Positions 49,451 to 58,383 of a stretch of 64,000 nt of DNA are shown here, one piece after another. Below the pieces are notes generated by a model. The model saw only the letters and a list, made by a program, of their open reading frames with translations, was not told where the DNA came from and ran no database searches. The translations under genes and the position numbers were made by a program. The first letter of the stretch is position 1, and the number at the start of each line of letters is the position of its first letter. The DNA is taken from NCBI GenBank assembly GCA_013032095.1, contig WQBJ01000012.1, positions 61,240 through 125,239 on the forward strand, given 5' to 3'. The stretch comes from Ruegeria atlantica (lineage in GTDB: Bacteria; Pseudomonadota; Alphaproteobacteria; Rhodobacterales; Rhodobacteraceae).

Positions 49451-49635
49451 GTCACAGGATAAGAAACCCGAAGAAATGATAGGAATTTAGACTCCAAATT
49501 TGGGGTCGGATGAACGTCCTAGCGCCGTCTTACCCAAATGATGTTTGCTCAATACTGACACAATGGCCGGTGCGACAATCACGGAATCCAATTGGAAAAA
49601 AGAACTCACAGCTTTCGAAACTAGCGATTGGCCCT

Positions 49636-50199
49636 CTATTTCTTTGCCTCGAATTTGGCCGGAAGCGTATCGACTTTGGTCAAGGTCGTATTGATCGAAC
49701 CTGCACGACCCTTCTCTAGGTTAAAGCTCGTGAACAACGCGGTGTCATCGCCGACTGTGCGCATGTTGCCATTTGCAGCACCGCCGACCACGTCCGGTGT
49801 GCCGGCTGCCTGGAAAGAGAGCCCGCCAACACCGTCAGGTACGAACAGCAAATACTGAGTTTCGCTTAGCTGCTCCTCCGGGCTGATCCACCGAACCCGC
49901 GCAACCAGAACGCCGTGCTTTGTTTCCAGAAATTCAATGGCGAAATTTGCCCCTTCAAAAGACTCGATGGTGCCATCGGTTGTAACCGAAACGTAGGAAT
50001 ATCCGCTTTTGGTCACCCAGATTGTATTCACCAAATCCTCTGTCCCGGGCAGATCCTCAGCTTGCAGGCTGCCGCTCAGGACACACAAGAAACCGATGGC
50101 GCAAACTGTTTTGGAAACAAAGCGAAGAAAAAAGGTCCGGATGTTCGAAACGGTCCAATATTGCCAATGCAATATTAGCGGCAAGGTGCGATTGTTCAT
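49636..50199 (-). CDS. Secreted hypothetical protein
   Basis: A 187-residue protein with an exported N-terminus: a basic stretch, then CAIGFLCVLSGSLQAED, with cleavage likely after LQA. The mature part is beta-rich (NTIWVTKSGYSYVSVTTDG, LLFVPDGVGGLSFQAAG). I do not recognise the family. The ATG at 50199 has GGGAG about nine bases upstream. If translation begins there, the signal peptide has an unusually long N-region of about 30 residues. GTG 50151 is a possible inner start. Confidence 0.6.
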   Translation of the reverse strand: MNNRTLPLILHWQYWTVSNIRTFFLRFVSKTVCAIGFLCVLSGSLQAEDLPGTEDLVNTIWVTKSGYSYVSVTTDGTIESFEGANFAIEFLETKHGVLVARVRWISPEEQLSETQYLLFVPDGVGGLSFQAAGTPDVVGGAANGNMRTVGDDTALFTSFNLEKGRAGSINTTLTKVDTLPAKFEAKK

Positions 50200-50308
50200 C
50201 TCAAGGCTCCCAATGAATTGTAAGTAGAATGAACTGCAATCTCTTACGAGCCTACTGCGCGCGCGCTAAACCGCGCAACCCGACCGACTGCAACCATGAC
50301 GCCAGAGA

Positions 50309-51556
50309 TCACTTACCCTTTTTATCAAGCGCTTGGACACCCGGGTATTTAAACAATTTTGCCATCGCAACCAATGCCAAGATGCAGCAAGCGATTGCGA
50401 TAAGGAAAGGCATCCTCAGGTTGATGGCCATAAGAGAACCGCTCAAAGCCGTAATTGTTCCCGAGCCCAGTGCATAAATTGCCACCGTTACCCCCATCAC
50501 CCACCCTTGTTCGGTAGGCCCCACACTTCCGGAAAACAGAGACAACATTGTCGGGTACATGATCGCAAATGCAATGGTTATGGGCACGATCAGAACATAA
50601 GAAAGATCGGCCACGGGATTCAGCATGAATGCCAATATCCCTACCCCCATCGCCGCGATGGAAACGTATAAAATGGGGAACTTTTTGTAGCGTTCATGCA
50701 GTGGCGCCGTCAGATAGGCACTACCAAAAGCCATTGATCCCCCAAACACGGCAAGTGCCATGCTGTTTTGAAGTGTGCCGAAATTGAACCTCGTCAAAAG
50801 ATAGGTGTCGATGAAAAAGAAAAACGCATTCAGGCACATGAGCGAAAACAACATGACAACCGAAAGCCGTAGAACGACAGGGTGGGACCGGACTTTCCAA
50901 AGATTGGCAACCACATCCAAGGGGCCAAAATCGACCTTTTTCTTTTTAAAATCAAGTTCAAAGAAGAAAAAGACGATAAGTGCCATATTGATCAGGATAA
51001 GGCCGATCGCGACATAAAAAGGCAGTTCAAGCGATGCCGATGATCCCATCAAATTTTGGTCACTGAGAAGCCCGGAAATCAAAGGCCCCCCAAGTAGACC
51101 CAGAGCGGCGGCCGCAACGATCATCCCCAGGTTTTTTGATTTTTCCTGATCGTCATTACTGATGTCGATCAAAGCTGCCTGAGCGATGGGTTGATTTGCG
51201 GTCGTGAAGCCAGAAATTGCCCTGCCCAACAGCAATAGCCAATAGTTGGATGACATGATCGCGAGCACTGTAAGAACATACCCGATCAACGCTCCGGTTA
51301 GACAAATCAATATGCCGCTTTTTCGTCCGATGTAGTCCGACAGCTTGGCGATAAAGGCAGCTCCGAAGAAGTAAAAAAGGAAGAAAACAACAATTAAGAT
51401 CGTGTAGTCGAGCTGGCGAATGTTTGCGGGTGTTCCATGTGGTAGGAAGGGTTGTTGCGGGTTCAACAGAAGCGTGTTGAAAATTGGAACAATCAAGCCA
51501 AAACCCATCACATCAATAAACACCACCAGCAAAAGTGATAATCGTGACAGGTTCAT
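50309..51556 (-). CDS. MFS transporter (drug:H+ antiporter-like), AT-rich
   Basis: A 415-residue carrier with twelve hydrophobic segments and the MFS loop KLSDYIGRKSGILICLTGAL after TM2. The C-motif-like stretch AAAALGLLGGPLISGLL in TM5 is typical of the DHA1 drug antiporters (TetA/Bcr type). The central loop is very lysine-rich (FELDFKKKKVDFGPLDVV) and the DNA is clearly AT-richer than the flanking core, so horizontal acquisition is likely. The substrate is unknown. No regulator is adjacent. Confidence 0.85.
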   Translation of the reverse strand: MNLSRLSLLLVVFIDVMGFGLIVPIFNTLLLNPQQPFLPHGTPANIRQLDYTILIVVFFLFYFFGAAFIAKLSDYIGRKSGILICLTGALIGYVLTVLAIMSSNYWLLLLGRAISGFTTANQPIAQAALIDISNDDQEKSKNLGMIVAAAALGLLGGPLISGLLSDQNLMGSSASLELPFYVAIGLILINMALIVFFFFELDFKKKKVDFGPLDVVANLWKVRSHPVVLRLSVVMLFSLMCLNAFFFFIDTYLLTRFNFGTLQNSMALAVFGGSMAFGSAYLTAPLHERYKKFPILYVSIAAMGVGILAFMLNPVADLSYVLIVPITIAFAIMYPTMLSLFSGSVGPTEQGWVMGVTVAIYALGSGTITALSGSLMAINLRMPFLIAIACCILALVAMAKLFKYPGVQALDKKGK

Positions 51557-51836
51557 AGCAACTACCTCAACAAAACAATCGCAGGATCCAATTTGAAAAA
51601 GTTACATACGGACAGCTAAATGCATCGAAAAAACGCAAAGAACGCTAAAAATATCCTATTGGCAAAACCATACCGTGTCCAATTGAGCCAAGCCCACTTT
51701 GTATCAGTCAGTCAGACATTCGGATGCTAATTCCACTTCCATCCCAACGCCCGCTTCCATCGAGCTAACATAAAATTCCTTCCAAACTCCGGATCGTGGT
51801 ATGATTTGAACACCCTGATTTTCTTGGGGGTTGTCG

Positions 51837-52289
51837 ATGCGTAAATCACACGTTGTATTGCTTACAGCCATCAGCGCTGCTTCCGCGTCGGCGGGCGAGT
51901 TAGCATGGCCAGATGCAAACATTCCCGTCCCACCCAAGATTGAGACCTTCATTCTATCTGAATGCACCAAGTACGAAGGCTCGACTGAAGAGAACGTTGA
52001 GGAATGCATCAATGGCGAGAGATACGGGTATCGAGCCGTTGTGATGATGCTGACCGATGAGGCCGCAGGAGAACGCGCCGCCGAACGATACAGGGCGTGT
52101 AGAGCGGGGCTGGGCGATTACGGAGGACGATTTCACCGTCGCCGCGCAGAATGCATCGGCCGTTCACTGGGAATTATTTGGAGGTTCGAGGTTACACAAA
52201 AGGCCTCTCTGCGGTCCCATCCGACACTAAGTGCATCCGTTTGGAACTATTTGACACCTTTGGCGCCGCCCGCTCGGCAACACGATTGA
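51837..52289 (+). CDS. Exported cysteine-containing hypothetical protein
   Basis: A 150-residue protein with a signal peptide (MRKSHVVLLTAISAASASAG). The mature part has four cysteines (LSECTKY, VEECING, YRACRAG, RAECIGR), spaced for two disulfides. The start is ATG 51837, after GGGGG; the frame also opens at TTG 51831. The last 40 residues (after GIIWRFEV) look low in order and may be read out of the ancestral frame, so a C-terminal frameshift is possible. I see no named family. Confidence 0.5.
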   Translation: MRKSHVVLLTAISAASASAGELAWPDANIPVPPKIETFILSECTKYEGSTEENVEECINGERYGYRAVVMMLTDEAAGERAAERYRACRAGLGDYGGRFHRRRAECIGRSLGIIWRFEVTQKASLRSHPTLSASVWNYLTPLAPPARQHD

Positions 52290-52439
52290 TTTTTGTCGGG
52301 AAAATGCCGGCTCATGCTGCTGACCACATTCGTCAGCCTGCCTACGCAGTTGGTCACAGACACGCTCTATCTGATCTTGCACGATCGTCACAAATTGCTT
52401 TCTGTTACCTTGAGAAGTTGCAAGCGAGTTCATCAGGAC

Positions 52440-53456
52440 ATGATTGAGACGATCCAGCCCACGACCCGCCTCATCATTATCGTCGCGCCCAGCTTCAACA
52501 TGTCGGCCACGATGGGATTCATTGATCCGTTCCGTGCTGCCAATTACCTGGACGGTCGGACTTATTTCAAATGGCAGATCGCATCAGAATCTGGTGGGCT
52601 CTGTGTGTCCAGCAACGGGACCGGCGTTGACACACAGGCTTTGAGCGAACTTAGCGCGGAACAGGTGGACATCGCCATTGTCTCGACCAGTTGGAACCCC
52701 GAAAAGCACATGACCGAACGGCTTGGCAGCGCATTGCGTAAATGGGCGCGATCCGGTGCCACGCTAGGCGCGCTGGACACAGGGGCTTTCGTTCTGGCAC
52801 AGGCCGGGCTGCTGAAAGGGCGACGCGCGACTGTCCACTATGAACATATCGACGCTTTTCAGGAGCTGTACCCCGACACTGAAGTCGTCGAGAACCTATA
52901 CGCTCTGGACGGAAACCGGGTGACCTGCTGCGGCGGAGGGGCGGCGGTGGATTTCGCATTGCAGATCGTTCAGGGGATACATGGCAGCGCGCTAGCGAAT
53001 GCGGCAGCACGCTACATCTTTCACGACCGGTTGCGCGGTCCTGCCGCCATGCAGCAGCCCGAAGGCAGCGAGCCGTTGGGGACGCTCGTTCCGACCACGT
53101 TGAAGACGGCCATTCAAGTGATGGAAGCCCATTTGGAAGACCCCCTGCCCATCCCCGAAATCTGCGAGCAAGCAGGCATCTCGCATCGTCAACTCGACCG
53201 GCTTTTTTCGACGTACATCAAGAAAACCCCTGCCCTTTACTATCGCGACATCAGGCTGGACCGAGCACGTGGACTGGTCACGCAGACCGAGATGCCCATT
53301 GCTCAGGTCGCAATGGCGTCGGGCTTTACCAATCAAGTTCATTTCAGTCGGTCCTACAAAGACCGCTTTGGACTGCCACCCAGCCAAGACCGGATCGAAG
53401 GCCGTGTGCCCTTCGAATACCGCGCCTGGCCCATGCACAGGAAGCCCAAAGCGTAG
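52440..53456 (+). CDS. GlxA-family AraC-type transcriptional regulator (GATase1-like + HTH)
   Basis: A 338-residue regulator. Residues 12-190 form a DJ-1/PfpI-like sensor domain (LIIIVAPSFNMSATMGFIDP, ALDTGAFVLAQAGLLKGRR), in which the usual nucleophile Cys position reads Asp. Residues 225-325 form an AraC HTH pair (IPEICEQAGISHRQLDRLF, PIAQVAMASGFTNQVHFSRSY). This architecture is that of GbdR and CdhR, which sense glycine betaine and carnitine. It sits 138 bases upstream of and co-directional with the quaternary-amine operon, so it is the likely activator. The start is ATG 52440. Confidence 0.9.
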   Translation: MIETIQPTTRLIIIVAPSFNMSATMGFIDPFRAANYLDGRTYFKWQIASESGGLCVSSNGTGVDTQALSELSAEQVDIAIVSTSWNPEKHMTERLGSALRKWARSGATLGALDTGAFVLAQAGLLKGRRATVHYEHIDAFQELYPDTEVVENLYALDGNRVTCCGGGAAVDFALQIVQGIHGSALANAAARYIFHDRLRGPAAMQQPEGSEPLGTLVPTTLKTAIQVMEAHLEDPLPIPEICEQAGISHRQLDRLFSTYIKKTPALYYRDIRLDRARGLVTQTEMPIAQVAMASGFTNQVHFSRSYKDRFGLPPSQDRIEGRVPFEYRAWPMHRKPKA

Positions 53457-53594
53457 CTTCGCCATGCGGCGAAAAAAGATAATCTGATGGCGTGAAAAGT
53501 TAAGCGTCGGGTCATTTTTCCGGGGAACATATACGCATACGCAGCAAGCCAATCCTCCGGGCCAGTCCCGGGCGAGTTACGTGGAGCCCCCAGA

Positions 53595-54734
53595 ATGACC
53601 GCGCTACCGTCCAAAGAGCAATTCGACCGAATTTCAGATGGGTTCAGCCCCGACCCGTTCAACACGCAATCCCTGAAGGCCGAGGCCTATGTGGACCCGG
53701 CTTGGCATCAGGTCGACCTGAATGAAATCCTCGCCAAGACATGGCAATGGGTGTGCCACGTCGAAAAACTGCGCACGCCCGGATCTTATGTGACGGTCGA
53801 GATCGCCAACCGCCCCATCGCCGTAGTACGCGACCGCGAAGGCACGCTGCGCGCCTTCTATAACGTCTGCAAACACCGCGCCCATCATCTGCTGTCTGGC
53901 GAGGGTGAAACGACTCGCATCATGTGCCCCTACCACGCCTGGGTCTACAAGCTGGACGGCCAGTTGGTCCGCGCGCCCGAAACCGAGAGCCTGACCGGGT
54001 TCGACACCAAAGACATCTGTCTGGATCAGGTGCAGGTCGAGGAGTTTGCGGGTTTCATCTATGTCAATCTCGACCCCGATGCGCTGCCTTTGCGCGAGGT
54101 CTCCGGCAATCTGGAAACCGAAATTCGTCACTGGGCCCCGGATATCGAAAGCCTGACATTCGGCCACCGGTTGACCTATGACATCAAGTCAAACTGGAAA
54201 AACATCGTCGACAACTTCCTCGAATGCTACCACTGCCCGACCGCACATAAGGATTTCTGCGACCTGGTCGACATGGACACCTACAAGGTGACGACCTACG
54301 GCATCTACTCCAGCCACATGGCCGAGGCGGGCAAAGGTGCGAATACCGCTTATGATGTTTCGAACGCAACTGTGCGAACCCATGCGGTCTGGTGGCTATG
54401 GCCCACGACCTGCCTGATGCGTTATCCGGGGCGGTCGTCAATGATTGTGCTGAATATCATCCCGATGGGGCCAGATCGTACGCTGGAAACCTATGATTTC
54501 TTCCTTGAAACGCCCGAACCCGACGAAGCGGAACTGGAAGCGATCCGCTATCTGGACGAGGTACTTCAACGCGAAGATATCGACATCGTCGAAAGCGTGC
54601 AGCGCGGCATGAGCACGCCTGCCTTCACCCAAGGACGCATCGTGCATGACCCGAATGGCTCGGGTAAATCCGAGCATGCTGTGCATCATTTCCACGGGCT
54701 GGTTCTAGACGCCTACGCACAGGCCGCACCGTGA
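53595..54734 (+). CDS. Rieske non-heme iron oxygenase, CntA/YeaW type
   Basis: A 379-residue oxygenase alpha subunit. The Rieske cluster ligands are Cys92-x-His94 (NVCKHRAHHLL) and Cys111-x2-His114 (MCPYHAW). The mononuclear iron site is in NIVDNFLECYHCPTAH: His213 and His218, with Glu210 as the bridging residue. Glu at this position, the length, and the EHAVHHFHGLVLD tail match carnitine monooxygenase CntA and YeaW rather than aromatic dioxygenases. CntA cleaves carnitine to trimethylamine and malic semialdehyde. No reductase subunit (CntB type) is encoded in this operon. Its stop overlaps the sulfatase GTG. Confidence 0.88.
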   Translation: MTALPSKEQFDRISDGFSPDPFNTQSLKAEAYVDPAWHQVDLNEILAKTWQWVCHVEKLRTPGSYVTVEIANRPIAVVRDREGTLRAFYNVCKHRAHHLLSGEGETTRIMCPYHAWVYKLDGQLVRAPETESLTGFDTKDICLDQVQVEEFAGFIYVNLDPDALPLREVSGNLETEIRHWAPDIESLTFGHRLTYDIKSNWKNIVDNFLECYHCPTAHKDFCDLVDMDTYKVTTYGIYSSHMAEAGKGANTAYDVSNATVRTHAVWWLWPTTCLMRYPGRSSMIVLNIIPMGPDRTLETYDFFLETPEPDEAELEAIRYLDEVLQREDIDIVESVQRGMSTPAFTQGRIVHDPNGSGKSEHAVHHFHGLVLDAYAQAAP

Positions 54735-56266
54735 GACGGCCCAATATCGTTGTGGTCATGGCCGACCAACTGGCTCCACATTTCTGCGGTGCCTATGGCC
54801 ATCCGACCGTGAAGACACCTCATATGGATGCGCTGGCCGCGCGCGGGATGCGGTTCGACGCAGCCTATTGCAACTCACCGCTTTGCGCCCCTTCGCGTTT
54901 TGCCTTCATGTCGGGGCAATTGATCAGCCGGATCGCCGCCTATGACAATGCCAGCGAGTTCCGTGCTTCGGTGCCCACATTTGCGCACTACCTTCACGCC
55001 TTGGGTTATCGGACCTGCCTGTCGGGGAAAATGCACTTTGTCGGCCCCGACCAGAAACACGGTTTCCAGGACCGGGTGACCACCGACATCTACCCGTCGG
55101 ACTTCGCCTGGACCCCAGATTGGGAGGCCCCGGACGAGCGCATCGACAAATGGTACCACAACATGCAGACGGTCAAGGAAAGCGGCGAGGCCATCGCCAC
55201 CTTCCAGACCGACTATGATGATGAGGTCGAATTCGCCGCCCGCCGCTGGTTGATCGACCGTGGACGCGACCGCGCCGCTGGGGATGAAACGCCGTTCTGT
55301 CTGGTCGCCAGCTTCATCCATCCGCATGATCCGTATGTGGCCAAGCCGGAATGGTGGAACCTCTACACGGACGATGACGTCCCCATGCCAGGATTCACCC
55401 TGACGCCCGAGGAACAGGACCCGTTCTCACGCCGGGTGATGGACGGAATCGAGGCAAGCTATGTCGCTCTGACCGAGGAAGAAGTCCGCCGTGCCCGGCG
55501 CGCTTATCTGGCCAATGTCAGCTATTTCGATAGCAAGCTGGGCGCGATGGTGAAAGCGCTCGAGGAAATCGGCGAGCTGGACAACACCATCGTCATCGTC
55601 ACTGCAGACCATGGCGACATGCTGGGCGAGCGTGGGCTGTGGTATAAGATGAACTTCTTCGAGCACTCTGCTCGCGTGCCGCTAGCCATGGCTGGCCCCG
55701 GAGTTTCGCAGGGCGCAGCGTCGAACGCCTGTTCGCTGCTCGATCTGTTGCCCACCTTTGTTGACATCGCCGGTGGCAGCGACGCGATGTTCGGAGAGCC
55801 GGTTGACGGGCGCTCTCTCATGCCGCTGGCCCGCGGAGAGGATGACCCGATAGACGAAGCCATCGGTGAATATTGCGCTGAAATGACGCCCTATCCGGTC
55901 TTCATGATCCGCACCGGGCCGCTGAAATACATCCACTGCGACCCGGACCCTCCGCAGCTATACGATCTGGCAATCGACCCGCTAGAAAAGGTGAACCGCG
56001 CGCAAGACCCGGGTTACGCCGACCAAGCAGCGCAATTAGCGGCCCGCGTTTCTCAACGCTGGGACAGTGAAAAACTCCGCGCAGATGTCATTGCCACGCA
56101 AAAATCACGCCGTGCTCTTCATGCTGCGATGGAAGCCAATCCAGTTGAGAGCTGGGACTACAACCCGCCCCGGGATGCTTCGCAAGACTATGTGCGCAAC
56201 CACATGGACTGGACGGTTGCGGCGACACGCTATCGCTATCCGCCTTTGAAGGAGACTAACGAATGA
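54731..56266 (+). CDS. betC: Choline-sulfatase-type sulfatase (BetC)
   Basis: A 511-residue type I sulfatase. The formylglycine Cys52 is in NSPLCAPSR, metal ligands include the Asp in VVMADQ and VTADHGDMLGERGLWYKMNF, and CLSGKMHFVGPDQKHGF plus TTDIYPSDFAWTPDW are highly characteristic of BetC. BetC hydrolyses choline-O-sulfate to choline and sulfate. The C-terminal dimerisation region (NHMDWTVAATRYRYP) is present. Translation starts at GTG 54731, overlapping the oxygenase stop. In this operon the true substrate may be a different sulfated quaternary amine. Confidence 0.9.
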   Translation: MRRPNIVVVMADQLAPHFCGAYGHPTVKTPHMDALAARGMRFDAAYCNSPLCAPSRFAFMSGQLISRIAAYDNASEFRASVPTFAHYLHALGYRTCLSGKMHFVGPDQKHGFQDRVTTDIYPSDFAWTPDWEAPDERIDKWYHNMQTVKESGEAIATFQTDYDDEVEFAARRWLIDRGRDRAAGDETPFCLVASFIHPHDPYVAKPEWWNLYTDDDVPMPGFTLTPEEQDPFSRRVMDGIEASYVALTEEEVRRARRAYLANVSYFDSKLGAMVKALEEIGELDNTIVIVTADHGDMLGERGLWYKMNFFEHSARVPLAMAGPGVSQGAASNACSLLDLLPTFVDIAGGSDAMFGEPVDGRSLMPLARGEDDPIDEAIGEYCAEMTPYPVFMIRTGPLKYIHCDPDPPQLYDLAIDPLEKVNRAQDPGYADQAAQLAARVSQRWDSEKLRADVIATQKSRRALHAAMEANPVESWDYNPPRDASQDYVRNHMDWTVAATRYRYPPLKETNE

Positions 56267-57054
56267 TGCTGGAAGGCAAAACCGCCCTTGTTACCGGCGG
56301 ACGCGGTGGGATTGGCCGCGCTATCGTAGCGCGGTTCCTGCGCGAAGGCGCGCGAGTCTACGCTGCCGATCTGAGCCCCGAAGGCTCATTGGCGACACAC
56401 GACGATGACGGCAGCATCTTTGTCAAACTGGACGTCACACAAGAAGCCGACGCAATCGCGGCGATGGACCAAGTCGGCGCGGATGCAGGTCAGTTGGATA
56501 TTCTGGTTAACGCCGCGGGGATCGAGATCGAGAAAACCATCGAAGAAACCACGCTGGAAGAATGGAATCTGTCCTTTGCTGTCAATGTAACCGGCACCTT
56601 CCTGACCTCGAAACACGCCCTGCCCCTGATGCGGAAGGCAGCCAAAGACGGCACCGCCTCGATCATTAATTTCGGCAGCTATGACGGTTTCATCGCTGAC
56701 CCCGGCCTTGCTGCCTATTGCGCGACCAAGGGCGCCGTCCACGCGCTTACCAAAGCGATGGCCTGCGATCACGGCCCCGAGGGTATCCGCGTCAACGCCA
56801 TCTGCCCCGGCTATGTGGACACCCCCATGCTGCAGAGCTTTTTCACCGGGGATGGCTCGGGCGGAGGTGGCAAGACCATAGACCAGTTGCAACAAGCCGT
56901 GCGCGACGTGCACCCGATGCGCACCTATGGCACGTCCGAGGACATTGCCAACCTGGTCAACTGGTTAGCTTCGGACGAAGCCCGCTACGCCAGCGGGCAA
57001 CTCTGGGTTCTGGATGGAGGGCTGAGCGCGCAAGTTCAGCAGATGAAACTATGA
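56263..57054 (+). CDS. Short-chain dehydrogenase/reductase (SDR), first copy
   Basis: A 263-residue classical SDR. The cofactor motif is LVTGGRGGIGRAI, NAAG is in ILVNAAGIEIE, the catalytic Ser is in INFGSYDG, Tyr-x3-Lys is in AAYCATKGAVHALTK, and the C-terminal GQLWVLDGGLS is typical. Asp in YAADLSPEG after the second strand suggests NAD+ preference. AAGGAG precedes the ATG, which overlaps the sulfatase stop. In context it probably oxidises an alcohol released in the pathway; the substrate is unknown. Confidence 0.9.
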   Translation: MMLEGKTALVTGGRGGIGRAIVARFLREGARVYAADLSPEGSLATHDDDGSIFVKLDVTQEADAIAAMDQVGADAGQLDILVNAAGIEIEKTIEETTLEEWNLSFAVNVTGTFLTSKHALPLMRKAAKDGTASIINFGSYDGFIADPGLAAYCATKGAVHALTKAMACDHGPEGIRVNAICPGYVDTPMLQSFFTGDGSGGGGKTIDQLQQAVRDVHPMRTYGTSEDIANLVNWLASDEARYASGQLWVLDGGLSAQVQQMKL

Positions 57055-57443
57055 AAGTTATCAAATCGAGCCAAGCCAACACCAAACCGGCAACCGGTGA
57101 TTTATTCGTGGGCAACGAGATTACGTTTGCCCCTCTGGTCGGCCTCCCCGAGACCAAGGATGTCGAACTCTACATAGTCAACTTTGGCGCCGGTGAGCGA
57201 AACCGGGTGCATATCCACAAAGTTGATCAGGTTCTGATCGCAACCGTTGGCCGCGGCATCATCGCTGACGAGAATGGTGAGCAGATCATGGAGCCCGGTG
57301 ATGTGGTGACGATACCTGCGGGCCATCCGCATTGGCACGGTGCCACGGCAGACAGCGCATTCTCTCATATCACTGTCGCCCGCCCCGGCGATGTCATCGA
57401 GATCGTCGATCAGGACCCGCGTGGCGCGTGGGGAGCAATCTGA
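57051..57443 (+). CDS. Cupin-domain protein
   Basis: A 130-residue single cupin. Motif 1 is NRVHIHKVDQVLIATVGRG and motif 2 is DVVTIPAGHPHWHGA; the histidines and the acidic residue give a metal site. Small cupins serve as dioxygenases, isomerases or ligand-binding proteins. It overlaps the SDR upstream by four bases and shares one base with the BKACE gene downstream, so it belongs to the pathway, but its reaction is unknown. Confidence 0.86.
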   Translation: MKVIKSSQANTKPATGDLFVGNEITFAPLVGLPETKDVELYIVNFGAGERNRVHIHKVDQVLIATVGRGIIADENGEQIMEPGDVVTIPAGHPHWHGATADSAFSHITVARPGDVIEIVDQDPRGAWGAI

Positions 57444-58372
57444 TGAGCAAACCCGTCATCATCACTTGCGCCCCCACCGGAGGCATCCACACGCCGACTA
57501 TGTCGGAATACCTGCCGATCACGCCGAACGAAATCACCGACGCCAGCATCGGTGCGGTCGAGGCCGGAGCGTCGATCATCCACCTGCACGCCCGCAACCC
57601 CGAGAACGGCAAGCCCGACCCAGATCCCGATTTGTTCATGCAATTCCTGCCACGCATCAAACAGGCAACGGGCGCGGTGATGAACGTCTCAACCGGCGGC
57701 GGCTTGGGCATGACGCGCGAGGAACGGCTGCGCGCCGCCCTGCGAGCCAGCCCGGAGATGGCCAGCATGAACATGGGCTCGATGAATTTCGGCATCTTCC
57801 CGATGATGCAGAAATACTCGGGCTGGAAACATGACTGGGAACCCGAGTTTCTGGACATGACTCGCGACTTCATTTTCCGCAACACGTTTGCGGATATTGA
57901 ATATGCGATGAAAGAGTTGGGGGACGGCCACGGCACCAAGTTCGAATTCGAATGCTACGATCTGGGCCATCTCTACAACCTCGCCTGGGTGGTCGATCAG
58001 GGCTGGGTCAAACCGCCTTTCTTCATCCAGATGGTGTTCGGCATTCTGGGCGGAGTCGGTGCCGACCCGGACAACCTGATGCACATGCACACCATTGCTG
58101 AAAAGCTTTTTGGCGGCAGTTATGAATGGTCTGTTCTGGCCGCGGGTCGTCATCAGATGGCGTTCACGACACAGGCTGCAATCCTTGGCGGCAATGTGCG
58201 GGTTGGGCTGGAGGACAGTCTTTATATCGGGCCGGGTCAGAAGGCGAAGTCCAACGCTGAACAGGTCCGCAAAATCCGCTCGATCATCGAAAATCTTGGC
58301 CTGACGGTAGCAACGCCAGACGAGGCCCGCCAACGGCTGGGCCTCAAAGGCGGCGACCAGACCGCTTTCTGA
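57443..58372 (+). CDS. BKACE-family beta-keto acid cleavage enzyme
   Basis: A 309-residue zinc-dependent TIM barrel. Zinc ligands His47 and His49 are in SIIHLHARNPENGKP; GAVMNVSTGGGLGMTREER and FECYDLGHLYN are also conserved. BKACE enzymes cleave a beta-keto acid with acetyl-CoA to give acetoacetate and a new CoA ester; one characterised branch acts on 3-dehydrocarnitine to give betainyl-CoA. Since a carnitine-dehydrogenase-like protein is in the same operon, that branch is the best guess. It sits within the coupled run. Confidence 0.9.
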   Translation: MSKPVIITCAPTGGIHTPTMSEYLPITPNEITDASIGAVEAGASIIHLHARNPENGKPDPDPDLFMQFLPRIKQATGAVMNVSTGGGLGMTREERLRAALRASPEMASMNMGSMNFGIFPMMQKYSGWKHDWEPEFLDMTRDFIFRNTFADIEYAMKELGDGHGTKFEFECYDLGHLYNLAWVVDQGWVKPPFFIQMVFGILGGVGADPDNLMHMHTIAEKLFGGSYEWSVLAAGRHQMAFTTQAAILGGNVRVGLEDSLYIGPGQKAKSNAEQVRKIRSIIENLGLTVATPDEARQRLGLKGGDQTAF

Positions 58373-58383
58373 TGGGGGAGAAC

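Larger units (their letters stand above)
48427..49635. other. Gene-poor accessory patch downstream of tRNA(CAT)
   Basis: This 1.2-kb stretch has lower GC than its surroundings and only short, poorly supported frames, mostly on the minus strand. It sits directly beside the 3' end of a tRNA gene, a common landing site for integrative elements, and borders other unusual genes on its right. I see no integrase, no transposase and no clear repeat of the tRNA end. It is best read as a decayed insertion or island remnant. Confidence 0.4.

Noticed and set aside
51704..52012. A 102-residue minus-strand ORF
   Set aside because: It lies antisense over the signal peptide of the plus-strand exported protein and shows no start signals.
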